DNA of 64,000 nt from Corythucha ciliata. Lineage: Eukaryota > Arthropoda > Insecta > Hemiptera > Tingidae. The notes beneath the pieces are model-generated. The model worked only from the letters and a program-made list of their open reading frames with translations. It made no database searches and was not told the DNA's origin. The stretch is taken from positions 37,352,751 through 37,416,750 of the forward strand of contig CM075942.1 in the NCBI GenBank assembly GCA_038030265.1, written 5' to 3'. How positions within the stretch are numbered: position 1 is the stretch's first letter; every line of letters begins with the position of its first letter. This document shows positions 9,561 to 21,080 of the stretch, piece by piece. The position numbers and the translations under genes are program-made.

Positions 9561-12300
9561 ATATCCCAAATTAATGACTTTAATTAGCTATAAAATCTTT
9601 AGGCCCGAGATACATCACGGTAGACTTCCGGGCACGTAAATGAAGGGCCATGTACTATCCCTTTACACACATTTCAAAACTTTGTATTTCCGGTTGATGT
9701 CGTCAGCTCTCTTACTAATATGACAATTTTTGTTAATTTAAAACAATATTTCTGAACGGGTTTAAATTTTTTTTTGGACATGGAAAGAATGATATAGTAA
9801 TGAATTTTTTTTCTCGAAAGTGTGAAACTTGAAAGTAATTACTTGCGAGACTCTAGCGGCGAGTCTTTTGCCAGTTCAACCGGAATTGTACTATTCTCGA
9901 CCGTGTGAACATGGGCTTAAAGCAAAGCCAAGAGTTCGGTAGTGCACAGATGATACACGATGCATTATTGGGGTTGTCGAGGAGGTGAACTTTCAAAGTT
10001 GAATGAAAAATGTAGTGCAGCACTAAAGATGGCAGTAATTTGCTGGAAGCGCTGCGCGAGACGAATAAAAAAGAAAGTGGAGAGACAACATCTTCTATTC
10101 ACCTTTGCACAGATGATCAACGAAAAGCGAATTATGTAACTCAAAAGGGTATTTGGCACCGAAAAGAAAAATAACCCTTGTTGACAGAAAGATATCCTGT
10201 GTGTTTCGTCCTTTGATGATATAATCAAATACATGTATTTGACATACGTTTGTTTGCATAACATAGGTAGTGAATAGGAAAGGAGGCTCGGTTTGTGCCT
10301 CTTAAAAAGAAAACGGCGGGGGCAGTCAAACAAGAGGGGTACTGAGTAGATAACGAAGAAGTAGGGTTCAAGCGATTAAACTACAAATACGCATGGGGAG
10401 ACGTAGAAACGCCGGAACATTAGTTCACAGTCTTTCGGTGTTTTCAATTTTAATTTGTACACCCAATTGAAACATTCTACATACTTTGTGAGAAAAGCTT
10501 GCCTTTTTCATTCCGAAGGTCTTTATGTATATACGAACCTACATAATACTGTTATTTTATCTTTTTATTTCAAACAAATGTTAGCGTTCACAAACTTCGA
10601 TGGAAAGTGTAAATTTTCATTTAAATGGAAATGAGATTGATAGTTGTAGCCAACTAACTTTAGAATACACATTATATGTGTGTACTCAAACTTCAATTTT
10701 GAGAAGAAAGGATAGTTTTCTGCCAACAAGTTTGCTTCGCTTTCCACAGCGTGTCTCGCACCCCTACCCCCTCAAACTGTATGTAAAGAGCCAGGTTTAC
10801 TCGGGAATGAAGAAGGGATGAGTACCTTGAAGAGACATGCGTGCTTCTGTTAAAGATTAATTAACCGATTTATTTGCACACTTTTCTTTACTCCAGAAGG
10901 CAGCTCGCAGACTTCAGCATCACACTATAATCAGGCAACTAAAACACGATCAAGTATTGTTTTTTTTTCTCCCCGTCCGCCTTTGGCTTGGAAAACCCTT
11001 TTGAACCCGTTCACACACCATTTCGTTGCACCTACGACCTAACAACTATCGACATATTAAGGGGGAGTTGCACGGGTGATTCCTCGTCCCCCCTCCTAAC
11101 ACCCCGTCTTCTACTCGGCTTACACTTTCTCGCCGAATTTCTGCAGCAATCCTGGATTTCAAGTTCTCATTTAAATCTCCAGGAAATTCCGCACAACCGT
11201 ACGATCTTCTTTTTTCATATTTCACCTCTAAAATTCAAAACGCCCATTAACCTTTACCTTGAAAATTCACACTCTTTCGATGACTTAGGGTGCGTTTATC
11301 AATGCACTTATTCTACAGACAAAACTGGGTTAAGTCTGGTTGCTATGGGCCTTTTTTTAGACAGTAATGTGAAGTTATTCGATGGAAAGCAATTCCATGA
11401 GATATCCAGTGATTGATAAACCCACCCTTATTCAGGAAAGCAATATCTTACGGTTGTGCTGGCTGCAGGTTAATCTTGTCACTGAGGCTAAGCAAAACAA
11501 CTGGCCACTGGGAAAAAGTGCCTTATTTTTAGGAACGTTTGTGGTGTTTTTTGTAAATAGTTTAGTGCCCCAATATCTATTTAAACACAATGACAAATCA
11601 ACGTCTCGCAGAAACTTTCTAAGCGAAGCGTACTGTTAATTGTTATGAAACTTTTGACAATAAAATTGAGCCGAGTTAGGAGCTGCTCACCATAGGGGGA
11701 AACAAAATTAGGTAAAAGGGAGCAATCAAATGAGTAGGAGGATTATCAGAAAAGGACTTACCTACCTCACGATTTCATCCGATGCCGAACAGAAGAACCA
11801 TTTTTGCGCTACGCCCGGACAAGTGATCTTTTTTGGACGGCGGAGAGGACACCACAACTCAATCGCAACAGGCTTTCTTTTTCGGTGGTTTTAAAAGGTC
11901 CTCACGTGCACACACGGTTACGCACTACTCAACATAACTTAATGTCGAATGAATGATGAACGTTTTTTTTTTCTTTCGAGTGCAAAAAGTTCGGCCGTAT
12001 TCTTTAGTCGTTCGGTTTTTAGGTATTATAGGAAGGGGAAGAGAACCACAAAGTAACCTCAAGTCAAGTTGTTTTTTATTTACATATCCACTTTGAATTT
12101 CTAGTTTTGTTCTTTTTTTAGCCCAGTAAAATAAGGTGTCGAAGGATGCAATAATTAGGGTAGATGATTTTTTTTATTCATGTTGTTAGGGGTGGTGTAG
12201 GTGAAAACGTAAAAAAAACGTAATTTTCTGACTACATCACCATATCACCAATACTTCCGGAATTAAGTTTCCTCGCTAATAAGCTGATTCAAAACGTAGT
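9561..12300. other. No gene recognised
   Basis: Read on both strands, this stretch shows no known domain. The longest open frame is 10,988-11,416 (+), 142 codons starting MENPFEPVHTPF; it lacks recognisable motifs, splice support or a repeat partner, so I do not call it a gene. Low-complexity T runs occur near 9,770, 11,970 and 12,170. Confidence 0.4.
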
Positions 12301-12389
12301 AAACGTCGTCTGATCTGGATAAAAATAGGCTCTTTGAATAGAAAATTGTGTCCTCCTTCTAATGGGCTCATCAATTTTGTCATTGCAAC

Positions 12390-12557
12390 AATTATTTCGT
12401 GTGCAACAAGCTGTTTCTGAAAAAATCAGAAAATGGCGGATATCTCGGAAACAAAGCGGAATTTCGGAAAAGTGCAAATAGCCATTTCGATCGGAAATGT
12501 GTTGCCCCTTCACTGGTTTTTCTCTGTCCAGTCGCTTTTTGTACACCCTGTATAATA
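12390..12557. repeat. Probable Tc1/mariner-type element end
   Basis: The sequence ends TTTTTGTACACCCTGTATAA immediately before the composite repeat. ACACCCTGTA is the reverse complement of the ACAGGGTGT ends seen on the DUF4817-type element at 21,111-24,405. The upstream 150 bases resemble the A-rich subterminal zone of such elements. No partner end was found nearby, except the ACAGGGTGA motif inside the composite repeat itself. Confidence 0.35.
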
Positions 12558-13962
12558 AAGAAAGGTAGTGTGCCAGAGGCCAATGATAGAGGCAAAAGAA
12601 AAATCAACCAATTGGCAGCACGGATTCAGCAAGAAGATCCACGGGCCGCTCTGGGCGGTCGTCTCGCCCGCATACCCCATAAACACACTTCCATCGAATC
12701 AACGGCGATAGACGTTTTTTCGTTAATGAGGACAGTTCATCGTAGAATCGACGTCAATTTTGCCTCGTACAGTAATGTTGATATATTAGCCATGATACGA
12801 TATCGGTGTAACGTTGAGCTATCTATGTGTTTTATTCGACGTAAAATATTAGTTGAAATCAACTCGATGCAAATACGTTGTTCCATCGATCAAGATGCAA
12901 CATCGTTATGACGTTGAGCTATAGACGTGTTTTATTCAACGTAGAATCGACATAGAATCTACGCTGAAGTCATTAACTATTGTTCCGACATCTGTAGCCT
13001 CTCAGGAAAAGTACATCTCATTTATGCGACCGCATCCACCCAGACTTACTGCATAATTTTGAATGCAATCAACAAATTTTAAATACAATTTAGGCCGTGA
13101 TACAAACCCCGCACCCCGGGTTCCATTAAACAAATCGTGACATAATTGCACTAGCTACTCGACATTCCTTAAAAACATTAATACAGGGTGAATGTGTGCA
13201 AACTTGCACAGGTGATAGTGCGTACGTGGACGCACAAAAAACGTCATAGGGACGCATAGCCGAAAATGCTTTGGTTACAGATCATCAACATATTTAACAA
13301 TCAATTTGGGGGCGTACAAGAGTGAGTCAACGACCCAATGAAGCAATTCATTCATGGTGATGTCGCTTACAGGGCACGAGAGTTTCCCCCCCATCTGAAC
13401 CCCATCCAGCTGCCTGTACAAATCCCCATCCGGAGCACGAAAATATCCGTTCATCCTAACAAATACAAGAATTTCAAAAAATAATTCTTGGGGAATGTTA
13501 GTCAGGTTCTCAACCTCATTCCAGCGCCTCGTCAAAATATAAATCAAAATAAAAATGGGGCCCGACGTGAACAGACTGACTACATTAAAAGAAACCAAAA
13601 ATTCCTCTTCGGTCACTCTAACAGAAGTTATTCTTTCACAAAATTCAAACGAATTTTTTACATTAAAATTAAAAGAGGAGCAACAATCCAACCGCGCTAA
13701 AACCGCAAACAGTGGTTTGTGTTTTCTGTTGAAGGCCATCGTCCCAATATAAAATCAAGCTGGTCCTTGAAAGGCTTCGGGATGACTACGAGGTGACGAG
13801 GTAAGCGCTCCGGGACGATCGTTCCACACGATCTTTATCCAGTCTTCCATCAGTTCACTTGTCGTCCTGCCCTTGGCTTGCGCCCTGATGACGACATCAG
13901 TTGGAAACTTCTCCTTAGGAATGGTTTTTCGGTTGAAAATTATGTACGGTGGCAGCTTATTC
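12558..13962. repeat. Composite direct repeat, copy 2
   Basis: This is the second copy of 1-1,417, offset by 12,557 bases, with the same parts in the same order. The upstream junction is visible here: it begins right after a Tc1/mariner-type end (ACACCCTGTATAATAA). Downstream homology ends at 13,962 inside the pogo fragment, after GGCAGCTTATTC. The 10 bases ATTCAGGAGG present in copy 1 are missing near 13,190. Confidence 0.9.
13275..13739 (-). pseudogene. Penelope-like reverse transcriptase fragment (copy 2)
   Basis: This is the fuller of the two copies: 154 codons open without a stop. In order: a FEFCERITSVRVTEEEFLVSF lead-in, motif A SFNVVSLFT with Asn at the metal-binding Asp position, motif B QLDGVQMGGKLS, and motif C VKYVDDL with both Asp residues. 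Upstream fingers and the downstream thumb and endonuclease are missing. With the motif A change it could not be catalytically normal. The reading frame being open despite this suggests young age rather than selection. Confidence 0.8.
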
Positions 13963-13964
13963 AC
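13755..13964 (-). pseudogene. pogo/Tigger-like transposase fragment (copy 2)
   Basis: This is the same fragment as at 1,210-1,417 with one Asn-to-Lys change, truncated at 13,963 where the sequence becomes unrelated (ACGGTGGCTATTATGACACC). It keeps only KLPPYIIFNRKTIPKEKFP through NDRPGAL. It has no catalytic Asp. Confidence 0.7.
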
Positions 13965-14781
13965 GGTGGCTATTATGACACCAACCTCGTGAAGCCTTGA
14001 AAGACTGGACCCCTTGTTTTTCCGCTTCTTCCGTGGCTTTCAGCTGAAGCATGCGAAATGTAACCGGCAGGCCATTAGCAGGGGCGAAGGTAGGATTTTT
14101 CTCTGGGAGGGGGGGGATGAGATGTAACATCTTCATCGGGTGGAAATAGAGGGGGAGGGGGTCAGTTTCGTCATTTGTAAGCCTTTTAACCCTCTAAGCC
14201 TAAGCACTTGTAGGTAAGTCGTTTTTTGAAATTTGAATGGAAATAACCGAATCAAAAAATCTACAGTACATGTATTTCTTCATTTCAAACTTGATGAAAA
14301 TTTATTATTAATTTAAAATTAATTAATTGTTTATTATTCAAGATGAACTTGCGGAACAAAAACAAAGTATGAAATTGTATGCTAGAACACAACATTTTTA
14401 CACAAATGTACAGGTTTATTTGTAGTAAGTTACAAAACGAACTCGCAGCTTCCTAGGTTTTTCGGCTAGCTCGTCGATGACCTCTTCAGGCACAAAAGAC
14501 TTGAACACTTTTTATTGACTCTCGAACACACACAACATCCTGATAAGATAATGATAAGATAAGACCCCTTACAACAGTTTGAAATATGACGAAAAAGGGG
14601 AAAAAGAAAATAAACAGAACAGGGAAGCACATGGCACATGACTAGATCGAGGGACTAGTTGTTCAGGCTAAAATCACAAATAGGTTATTGCACAAACCAT
14701 AGAAAAGCAGACTCAGAATAATCTTCAATAACAAACGTATTTACAAGTTATTTACAAAAAAAATGAAAATCGTAAGGTAAA
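13965..14781. other. No gene recognised
   Basis: There is a GGAGGGGGGGATG-rich stretch near 14,110, AT-rich sequence near 14,320, and nothing coding. It lies between the composite repeat and the 3' end of a hAT transposase remnant and may include that element's 3' untranslated region and TIR, but no TIR was found. Confidence 0.4.
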
Positions 14782-15580
14782 TTATTTAAAAGTAAGTTCT
14801 ATTCGGCGATTCTTTTCTGTAAAAGAAATCACGTACATAACCATAAAATTTTGAATCGCCGTTAATTTATTTAGTCGAGCTTTTTCAATTGAAATTAGAG
14901 ACAAACTGTTCAGACGCTGTTGTCCCTGCGTAGACATCGATCTTTCAACGGAAGCAGTAGTGGAAGGAATTGTTAAGATTAAAAGGCTCAATCGGTATAA
15001 TTCCGGAAGAACCCAGGGCAGTTCGTGGAAATATGTCACCAACTCATGTACTTCTTCTCCATATAATTCTTTTTTTGTGAAAAGTACGAAGAGCTCTGTT
15101 TTGAACGGTACAAATCAAATTTCTTATAACGGGAAACTAAACTTCCCAACAAAGCTCGCGGGAAAGTCCGAGTATATACATCAAAGGAAGAATCTTCAAG
15201 AAGGGATACAAAACTAAGTTCCTCAATGCTACAAAATCGACTAGAAATTTGCGAATCGGCGTTGTCGAGAGTTTTGTTGAAAATAGAGAGGTAAAAGGAG
15301 TGACTATCACTCTCGCTACTTCTCCCTCTCACGCTTGGAGAAGCAACTTCTTCTGTAGAAGTCGTTAACTCGTCCCATAGAGGCTCGAAAAAAGTGGTCT
15401 TCACCTCTCTAAGGAAACATTGAAATAAATCAATGTGCTTCCTACAAAAGGCTACATCAAATCGGGTTGATTGAAGAATATTGTACAGCGTGTCAGACTG
15501 GGCAAATATTTTGGAGAATACTTTCAACAGAAATACGGTTTCGAACTTTTTTAAGCTACAAGAGAATCCGATAGCCATAG
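14782..15580 (-). pseudogene. hAT transposase remnant (C-terminal half)
   Basis: The minus-strand reading begins with KVFSKIFAQSDTLYNILQ and continues into the acidic insert region, SRYKKFDLYRSKQ, then the hATC dimerisation domain: FHELPWVLPELYRLSLLILT, IPSTTASVERSMST and QQRLNSLSLISIEKARLNKL. A frameshift lies near 15,045. About 12 residues usually present between SMST and RLNSL are missing. The N-terminal zinc finger and first catalytic Asp are absent because a tRNA-bearing palindrome abuts at 15,573. It resembles the ZMYM/TTF-type hAT group. Confidence 0.8.
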
Positions 15581-16165
15581 ATAAACATAGCCAAACCCCA
15601 CCCGGGGCCATTGTTTCTTGAAACTCTAGGTGTTTCTCCTGATCGGTGAACCACGCCGAATTTTATCTTATCTAGATGTTATTAGATAGATATTTTAATC
15701 CGGTATTTTAATTAAAGAAGTAAGATAATTAACGGATTTTACCCGGACGACACGGAAAGGCAAAGCCTAACACAATTCCGAGCATCGAAAAAAAATGGGC
15801 TCCCCAACGGGATTTGAACCCGTAACCTCTGGAATGCTAGTCCAATGCGCTACCAATTACGCCACAGTGACGCCCTTGGGAGACGCAGAGAGAGGGATAA
15901 ACACAGTCAAACCCCACCCCGAGCCATTATTTCTCCCCATTTTTTCTCAAAGCTCGAATTGTGATAGGCTTTGCCTTTCCGTGTCGTCCGGGTAAAATCA
16001 GTTAATTAATTTACTTCTTTAATTAAAATACCGGCGACAGAAACCCTCGTATCTATCTAATAACATCTAGATAAGATAAAATTCGGCGTGGTTTACCAAT
16101 CAGGAGAAACGCCTAGAGTTTCGAGAAACAATGGCCCCGGGTGGGGTTTGGCTATGTTTATCCCT
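15573..16165. mobile_element. tRNA-bearing palindromic repeat, copy 1
   Basis: The arms at 15,573-15,795 and about 15,943-16,165 are reverse complements (for example CATAGCCAAACCCCACCC against GGGTGGGGTTTGGCTATG). The arms share sequence with the unit at 24,617-25,368, including GTTTCGAGAAACAATGG, AACATCTAGATAAGATAAA and AAAATACCGGCGACAG. One tRNA-like sequence lies in the loop on the minus strand. No clear target duplication was found. It interrupts the hAT remnant. Confidence 0.75.
15799..15871 (-). tRNA. tRNA-like sequence, anticodon position AGC, poor acceptor stem
   Basis: The minus strand folds with a D arm, an anticodon arm TTGGA-CTAGCAT-TCCAG and a T arm ACGGG-TTCAAAT-CCCGT, and has A-box and B-box-like sequence (GGTTCAAATCC). 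The acceptor stem is badly mispaired (GTCACTG with TGGGGAG). It is therefore a decayed relative of the well-formed copies at 24,741 and 25,237, most likely a repeat component and not a working gene. Confidence 0.6.
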
Positions 16166-16570
16166 ACTTGTTCCCTACTGTCCCCCTACTTGTTGTACCT
16201 GCTGTTCACTTTCTTTTTAATCATATATTTCCGGAAATTTCTTGCTCTCGGGTTCTTTATGTGTTTATGTCGTAGTGATTCCTTTTCTTTCTCCAATACA
16301 GCCGCTGAGTTTCAATCTGCAAGGACAACAATTTATTTACAAGCTGTTTAAAGGCCCTAAGGTGTCTGAGAATACACCAATCTCGACGTTGCTTCGTCAG
16401 CCTTAGCATTAGTGCTAAGTTACCGTGGTGGACCTCGAGGAGGTGCAGTCGCCTGGGCCAGTAGAGGCTAAGTCGAGAGAAGGAGTACTAAAACCTTTCT
16501 CGATAAATCGCGTATCTGGCCCTTCCACCCCTTGACCCCCCATAGAAATCAATAGATATCACTTACACTC
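16166..16570. other. No gene recognised
   Basis: This is sequence between the tRNA palindrome and the P-like transposase remnant. The short frame at 16,088-16,351 has no domain. Part may be the 5' half of the interrupted hAT element, but no hAT motif could be read on the minus strand. Confidence 0.4.
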
Positions 16571-16574
16571 GCGA

Positions 16575-18206
16575 ATCACTAACACTCATTGGAAATTATT
16601 ATCTTCTTTATTATCGCCCTGGAAAAATGCTTCGCGGTTGGGTTATTGTTCGAGCCACTCAGGCTTCGAACTTTACTGAAAAATAATTCTACGTGGTCCT
16701 GACTGACTTTGTACAAAGGCAAAAATTTCAGGGCCTTATCTTATAAAACCAAATCTTCAAACAAGCCAATGGCACTCATAATGCATTCTTGGAACCCCAA
16801 AAATACGACTTTTCTATTTCCGTTAACCAATAATTTTCCATTAATGTCTCTCATCTCCCCAATGTTATCAGATAATTCTAATAGATACGCCCTAGTTGCC
16901 TAGAAATTTGCTACATTTAGTGCTTTTTTGAAACCAAACCCTTTCATGCTGCGTCAATTTAAAATGTCAAATAAATTATTGAAATTTTTGAAAAAAATTG
17001 AAGTGGGCTCAGAACCTGAGAAACCGGTAGTCTGGGAATTTCGGCAAAAATCTAAAGCGATGGCGAAGGATTCGCTTAAGGTCTCAGCCGCCAGCTTGAC
17101 TTTCATTTTCTATTCCTGCCAATTTACGTGCCCTTTAGAAAGCTTATTGGCAAGACGAAGCCCTTCGGATTGCTGCAAATTATACAGCTTGTCAACAAAT
17201 TCCCATGATATAGTACCATCATTATGAATCACCTGATGGGCACCTAACGTATTTCTAACTAATTTTAACATATGGCATGGTTCCAAGAAAACATAAACTT
17301 TTTTACCGGTCACAGGGTGGGGGAAATCAGTTTTTAGGTTGCCAGGTTAGAAAGAGCATCCAAAATGCCTTGCCATACTCAAATTAGCAGACACACCGTC
17401 AACAGTAAGGGAAACAACGTTAACACCTACTTCATGAAGCGACTGGCATTAACTGAGTTTATTAGGAACACTAGAGCTGCCTTAGCAAGAGGAGCATTAT
17501 CGGTGTTGAAGTCACAGCCGTAATTTACATGTCCCACGATCTTTTCCCGTCCCATGCTTCACATTGCCTAATGTGCATGCCGTCAACAACAAGAGACGCG
17601 GCAGTTTCGTAATCCTTCGACGACGTGAATAACTGCATCGCTTTGAAGGCCTCATCACAGAACCCTGGCTCAGTCCCGACGGTCATATAACATTTGAAAA
17701 TTGTTTTGCGATGAGGAAGGCACGTATCGAACACTTTCCGAACATAATCGTATCCACGCGGAGAAATGTAGTTTAGAGTCACTGCAAAACATAGGAGTCT
17801 TCCATTGTAAATTTTTTCTAATCTGGAACTTTTCAGTAGATAGAGACGTTGGATAAATTGACTCTAGAAGGGCACATTGCTCGTCATCAAAGCTAATTTT
17901 GCCTCTGAGTTCGTCGATTATCCTTTCCAGTTTTGCAACTCGCTATATTTTTGTTGCAGCGTCTTGATTTTGTTTCTATATGTATTTAAGAAGAAGAGCG
18001 TTCTTCAGCTGGAGATCTTTTCTCAAACGTTCGACCCCTGGATTTCCAAGTGAAGACGAAGGAAATAGCAATGCGCTGTCCTCGTTTTCACCAACGATTT
18101 CCAGGTTTGAACCGACCCACGAAAAAGCGGATGCCTCACATTCAACACTGTAGGAACGTTGACACTGCAGCCGATGTCTCTTCAAGTTTTGAATGTTCAC
18201 TATCAA
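16575..18206 (-). pseudogene. P-element/THAP9-like transposase remnant
   Basis: Reading the minus strand from 18,206 downward: a helical stretch (VAKLERIIDEL), LNYISPRGYDYVRKVFDTCLP, TVGTEPGFCDEAFKAM, LVVDGMHIRQ, TVDGVSANLSMARHFGC, PHPVTGKKVYVFLEPCHMLK, VRNTLGAHQ, EGLRLANKLSKGHVNW, KMKVKLAAETLS, NNLFDILN, then GNRKVVFLGFQECIMSAIGL, LPLYKVSQDHVELFF and SGSNNNPTAKHF. This order is that of P-element/THAP9 transposases. Several stops and frame changes break it (for example near 17,315, 17,110 and 16,905), and no N-terminal THAP finger could be found. Length matches about two thirds of the family. It is an inactive cut-and-paste transposase. Confidence 0.85.
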
Positions 18207-18399
18207 TTTTCCTTCGCTTGCATGTACATCTCTAGAAACATAATTTAACTAGTACAAAAGCCGAAAGTTGGCTTTATAACCCTTGTGTGAACATTTATGC
18301 TTTGATCTGACAACATTAGTCCAACGTTCTGAGCAACAGTAACGCCGATCGCCAGCTGGGGTTACCGGATTGGTAGAGGGCTATATGTTCAAATAATTA

Positions 18400-18543
18400 C
18401 ACTAGAAAAGTTTTAAAAAAGGCTCCTAGGTGTATTGTCCCAAAGATCACAAGACCAACAGCTTTAAAGTGAATCCTTTTAATAATTTTAAAAGTACACC
18501 TTCCAATCCAAAACATGTGAATAATAATAATTGGAGGATACTA
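18400..18543 (-). repeat. Probable gypsy 3' LTR start
   Basis: On the minus strand a purine tract AAGGGAGGAA ends just before TGTAGTATCC at 18,543, the usual arrangement of a polypurine primer followed by a TG-starting LTR. It lies about 30 bases beyond the last gypsy coding frame. The far end of the LTR could not be placed, and no second LTR copy was seen in the window. Confidence 0.45.
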
Positions 18544-18574
18544 CATTCCTCCCTTGTTTCAATATAAAACATAG

Positions 18575-19674
18575 TCATCGTACCGCTTCGGTATCCTTCG
18601 AGTTCTTCTTAGCCTTTCTCCAAAGGTTACTTCTTGGTCTTGATAATTGGAGAGAGAGAGCCCTGCAACCCTGGAGAACTTGGTTCATCGATTGAGGTTT
18701 CTTCTTCTCCTCTTCCTGATTCTTCTGCTGCTGCCATTTCTTCTTCACACTGTAATCGTTCTTCATTATCACCAATATCTTCATCACTTATTGATATTAC
18801 TTCATCGACAAATTGATGCTGAAGTTGGGATTGAACATCATTTACAGGGTTGAGCAATTTTTTTCAAAAGGGATGAATTTCGAACCAATCTTTTGCCATT
18901 ATTCTCAATTGTGACTGCCGTTCCTTTAACATCGACAACATTGTAAGGTTTTGGTTCAAATGCCGGAGTGTATTTATTTCTCTTCGTTTGCTTCACAAGT
19001 ACTTTGTCCCCCAATGTGATTTGATGATGCCGAGTGTTCCTTCTCTCGTTGGCGTATTCCTCCATCCTTTTCTTTTTAATTCTGTCTCTTGTAAGTAGGT
19101 CGTCAAAATCCTCATATTGATCAACACTTTGAAATTCTGGCATAAACGTCCTCGGGGGCACCTGCAGTAAAACTTTAGCCGGAGCTGTCCCAGTTGTAGA
19201 ATGAGGGGTGGACCGGTGGACCTGTAATGAAGAAGGAAATCGAAAATGTCTTCTTCCCAAATTTTCCCTTCCAACATTATTGTTTTAATGGCTTTGTTTA
19301 AAGTCCGCATAAATCTCTCGGCTAGCCCATTAGCTTCAGTCCACAGAGGAGTTATCCTGTGATGCTTTATGCCTCGATCTTCAAAGAATGCTCGTATTTC
19401 TTTTGAATTGAAAGGTGGACTATTGTCACTTCTCACGACTGAAGGGAAACCATACTCTGAGAAAATCCTAGACAACTTTGGAATAACTGTTCGGGATGAC
19501 GTAGATTATATAATGTCGACAACCGGAAAGCGACTGTAATCGTCGATAACAACGAGAAGATACTTGTTGTTTGGGAATGGTCCAAGAAAATCCATCGAAA
19601 GATTATGCCAAGGGGAGTTAGGAAGGGGTGACATATGAATTGGATCTCTGCGATTGGGTCCTTCTGTCGCTAGG
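18575..19674 (-). pseudogene. gypsy-type integrase, core and C-terminal part
   Basis: The minus strand carries the rve integrase core of a Ty3/gypsy-type polyprotein: MDFLGPFP with the first Asp, YLLVVIDDYSRFP, then RSDNSPPFN with the second Asp, and ITPLWTEANGLAERFMRTL with the catalytic Glu. A C-terminal chromatin/DNA-binding tail follows (LGDKVLVKQTKRN, SSLLKKI) and then an acidic end. Breaks include a stop near 19,508 and a frameshift near 19,220. The zinc-finger part of the same integrase is missing here and lies at 33,200-33,300, on the far side of a 13.5-kb insertion. It is inactive. Confidence 0.85.
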
Positions 19675-19739
19675 CAAGGTGTTATGTTTTAATTTTCTTC
19701 TTTTCCTTATTCTCCCTTTTCTTCTTCTTTTTTTCTTTC

Positions 19740-20097
19740 TTCAACTGTTTCTTCTTTCAATTTAAAAACAAAAAAAAAAACGGCTGCTTCAGAGCTTCAT
19801 TTTTATGTATTAATTTATTATTCGGGCTTGGAACAATTATAGCCACAAATCATATGTTCTGATCTTAACAAGCTGATTTTAGCGAAAAATAAAATAAGAC
19901 TCACTTGCCTTTTTGCCTTTGAGGAGAGCGGTGACTTTTGTCCCATTTTTGTCTTGTCGTCGTAACGCGTGTTTTTCGAGGTACAATCACTCGTCCGTAG
20001 AATTGACTTCGGCCAAATCACAACACTCGTCCGAAGAATTTACTTCGGTAAAATCTTAATCGTCCGATCGATTTAATTATTCAACGTGAAAATCGTT
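19740..20097. other. Left end zone of the 13.5-kb insert
   Basis: It is CT-rich at first (19,690-19,750), then holds a short repeated motif, CTCGTCCGWAGAATTKACTTCGG, around 19,990 and 20,025. No gene is recognised. It may be the 3' flank of the MULE transposon or the terminal region of the outer element. Confidence 0.35.
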
Positions 20098-20480
20098 TTA
20101 GTCGCCTTTCGACTGACTGGGCTTCCGACGTTTCATACTCGCCTTCGCCAACTCGTCGTCGGGAGTTGCTATTCTGCCACCGTTCCAAGTAGGTTCAACG
20201 TTTTCAAAAAGCTTTTCTTTTTCTTTACACACAAGAAGAGAAACTAAGTTAAACAAGTAGTTCAATAATGTATACATCATTTTCAAGTTAGCGACAAGGC
20301 AGTGGATCACCTAAGAATTTAAAGAATTAAATTTTCTCTTTTTACGCGTGGGAAGTTCCCTGATTTGATCGGGCAAAAGAGCAATATTGTTGTTTTCTTC
20401 GAGCTCAATACACTTATTGAGTTCTTCTTGTGTTTTTTAAAGAATTTCTAGTAAACTAGTTAAGTCTTTCCCATCTTTTT

Positions 20481-21080
20481 TCAAAAGAAAAGTTGAATCA
20501 TAAATATTCTTGGCTGTCTCGCGAATTTTTTTGACTGTGTCGACGTGAGACTGAATCGAATAGGTTGCTGGCTCATCCGGTGGTTCCCGCGTTCCATGCT
20601 GCTGCCAATTTTGCCAGGTTCTTCATCTAACGGGAGTTCTTGTACATTAAAAATTGAATATTTAGCATCTAAAGTTAAATAGGGACTGTTGATGTACTTT
20701 TTTGGTAGTCTAAAAAAATTACGAGTTGGCACAAAAATTATCACCGCACAAATATGCTTGCAGGGAAATCGAAATTTCTTGAAGTCTGTGCAAGAACAAC
20801 AGGGAACGTTAAAATCTACTATATGGTGCTCATTGGCATTCGTTTCGCTTCTCATTTTGAAAATTCCTTCCTCCGGCATGTGGATCAATTCTGATGAATA
20901 TACACTAAGAGCAGATGTGTATCGTTGATAAACGTGTTTTACAAAAAATAATGGTCTATTAACGAGAAAGGGGGGCACTTCCGAACTACACACTTTGTAG
21001 TGACCGCTTAATTTACTGTTTTCTTGCTGGTACTTTTTTAAACTGTCCGGCAAAAACTCTGTAATTATCACGTCTAGAAC
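20481..21080 (-). pseudogene. MULE transposase, C-terminal SWIM part
   Basis: The minus strand encodes VIITEFLPDSLKKYQQEN, a linker, then a SWIM zinc finger CSCTDFKKFRFPCKHICAV (CxCx(n)CxH), which is typical of Mutator-like transposases just after the catalytic domain. A weak tail with TRKKRKF-type basic motifs continues to about 20,330 and possibly 20,098, with stops. It continues the frame of the piece at 25,382-26,434 if the intervening insertions are skipped. Upstream it is cut at 21,081 by a hAT-type MITE whose target duplication CTAGAAC lies at 21,074. Confidence 0.8.

Noticed and set aside
10988..11416. 142-codon open frame as a host gene
   Set aside because: No domain, no splice evidence, ordinary length for chance frames in this amount of DNA.
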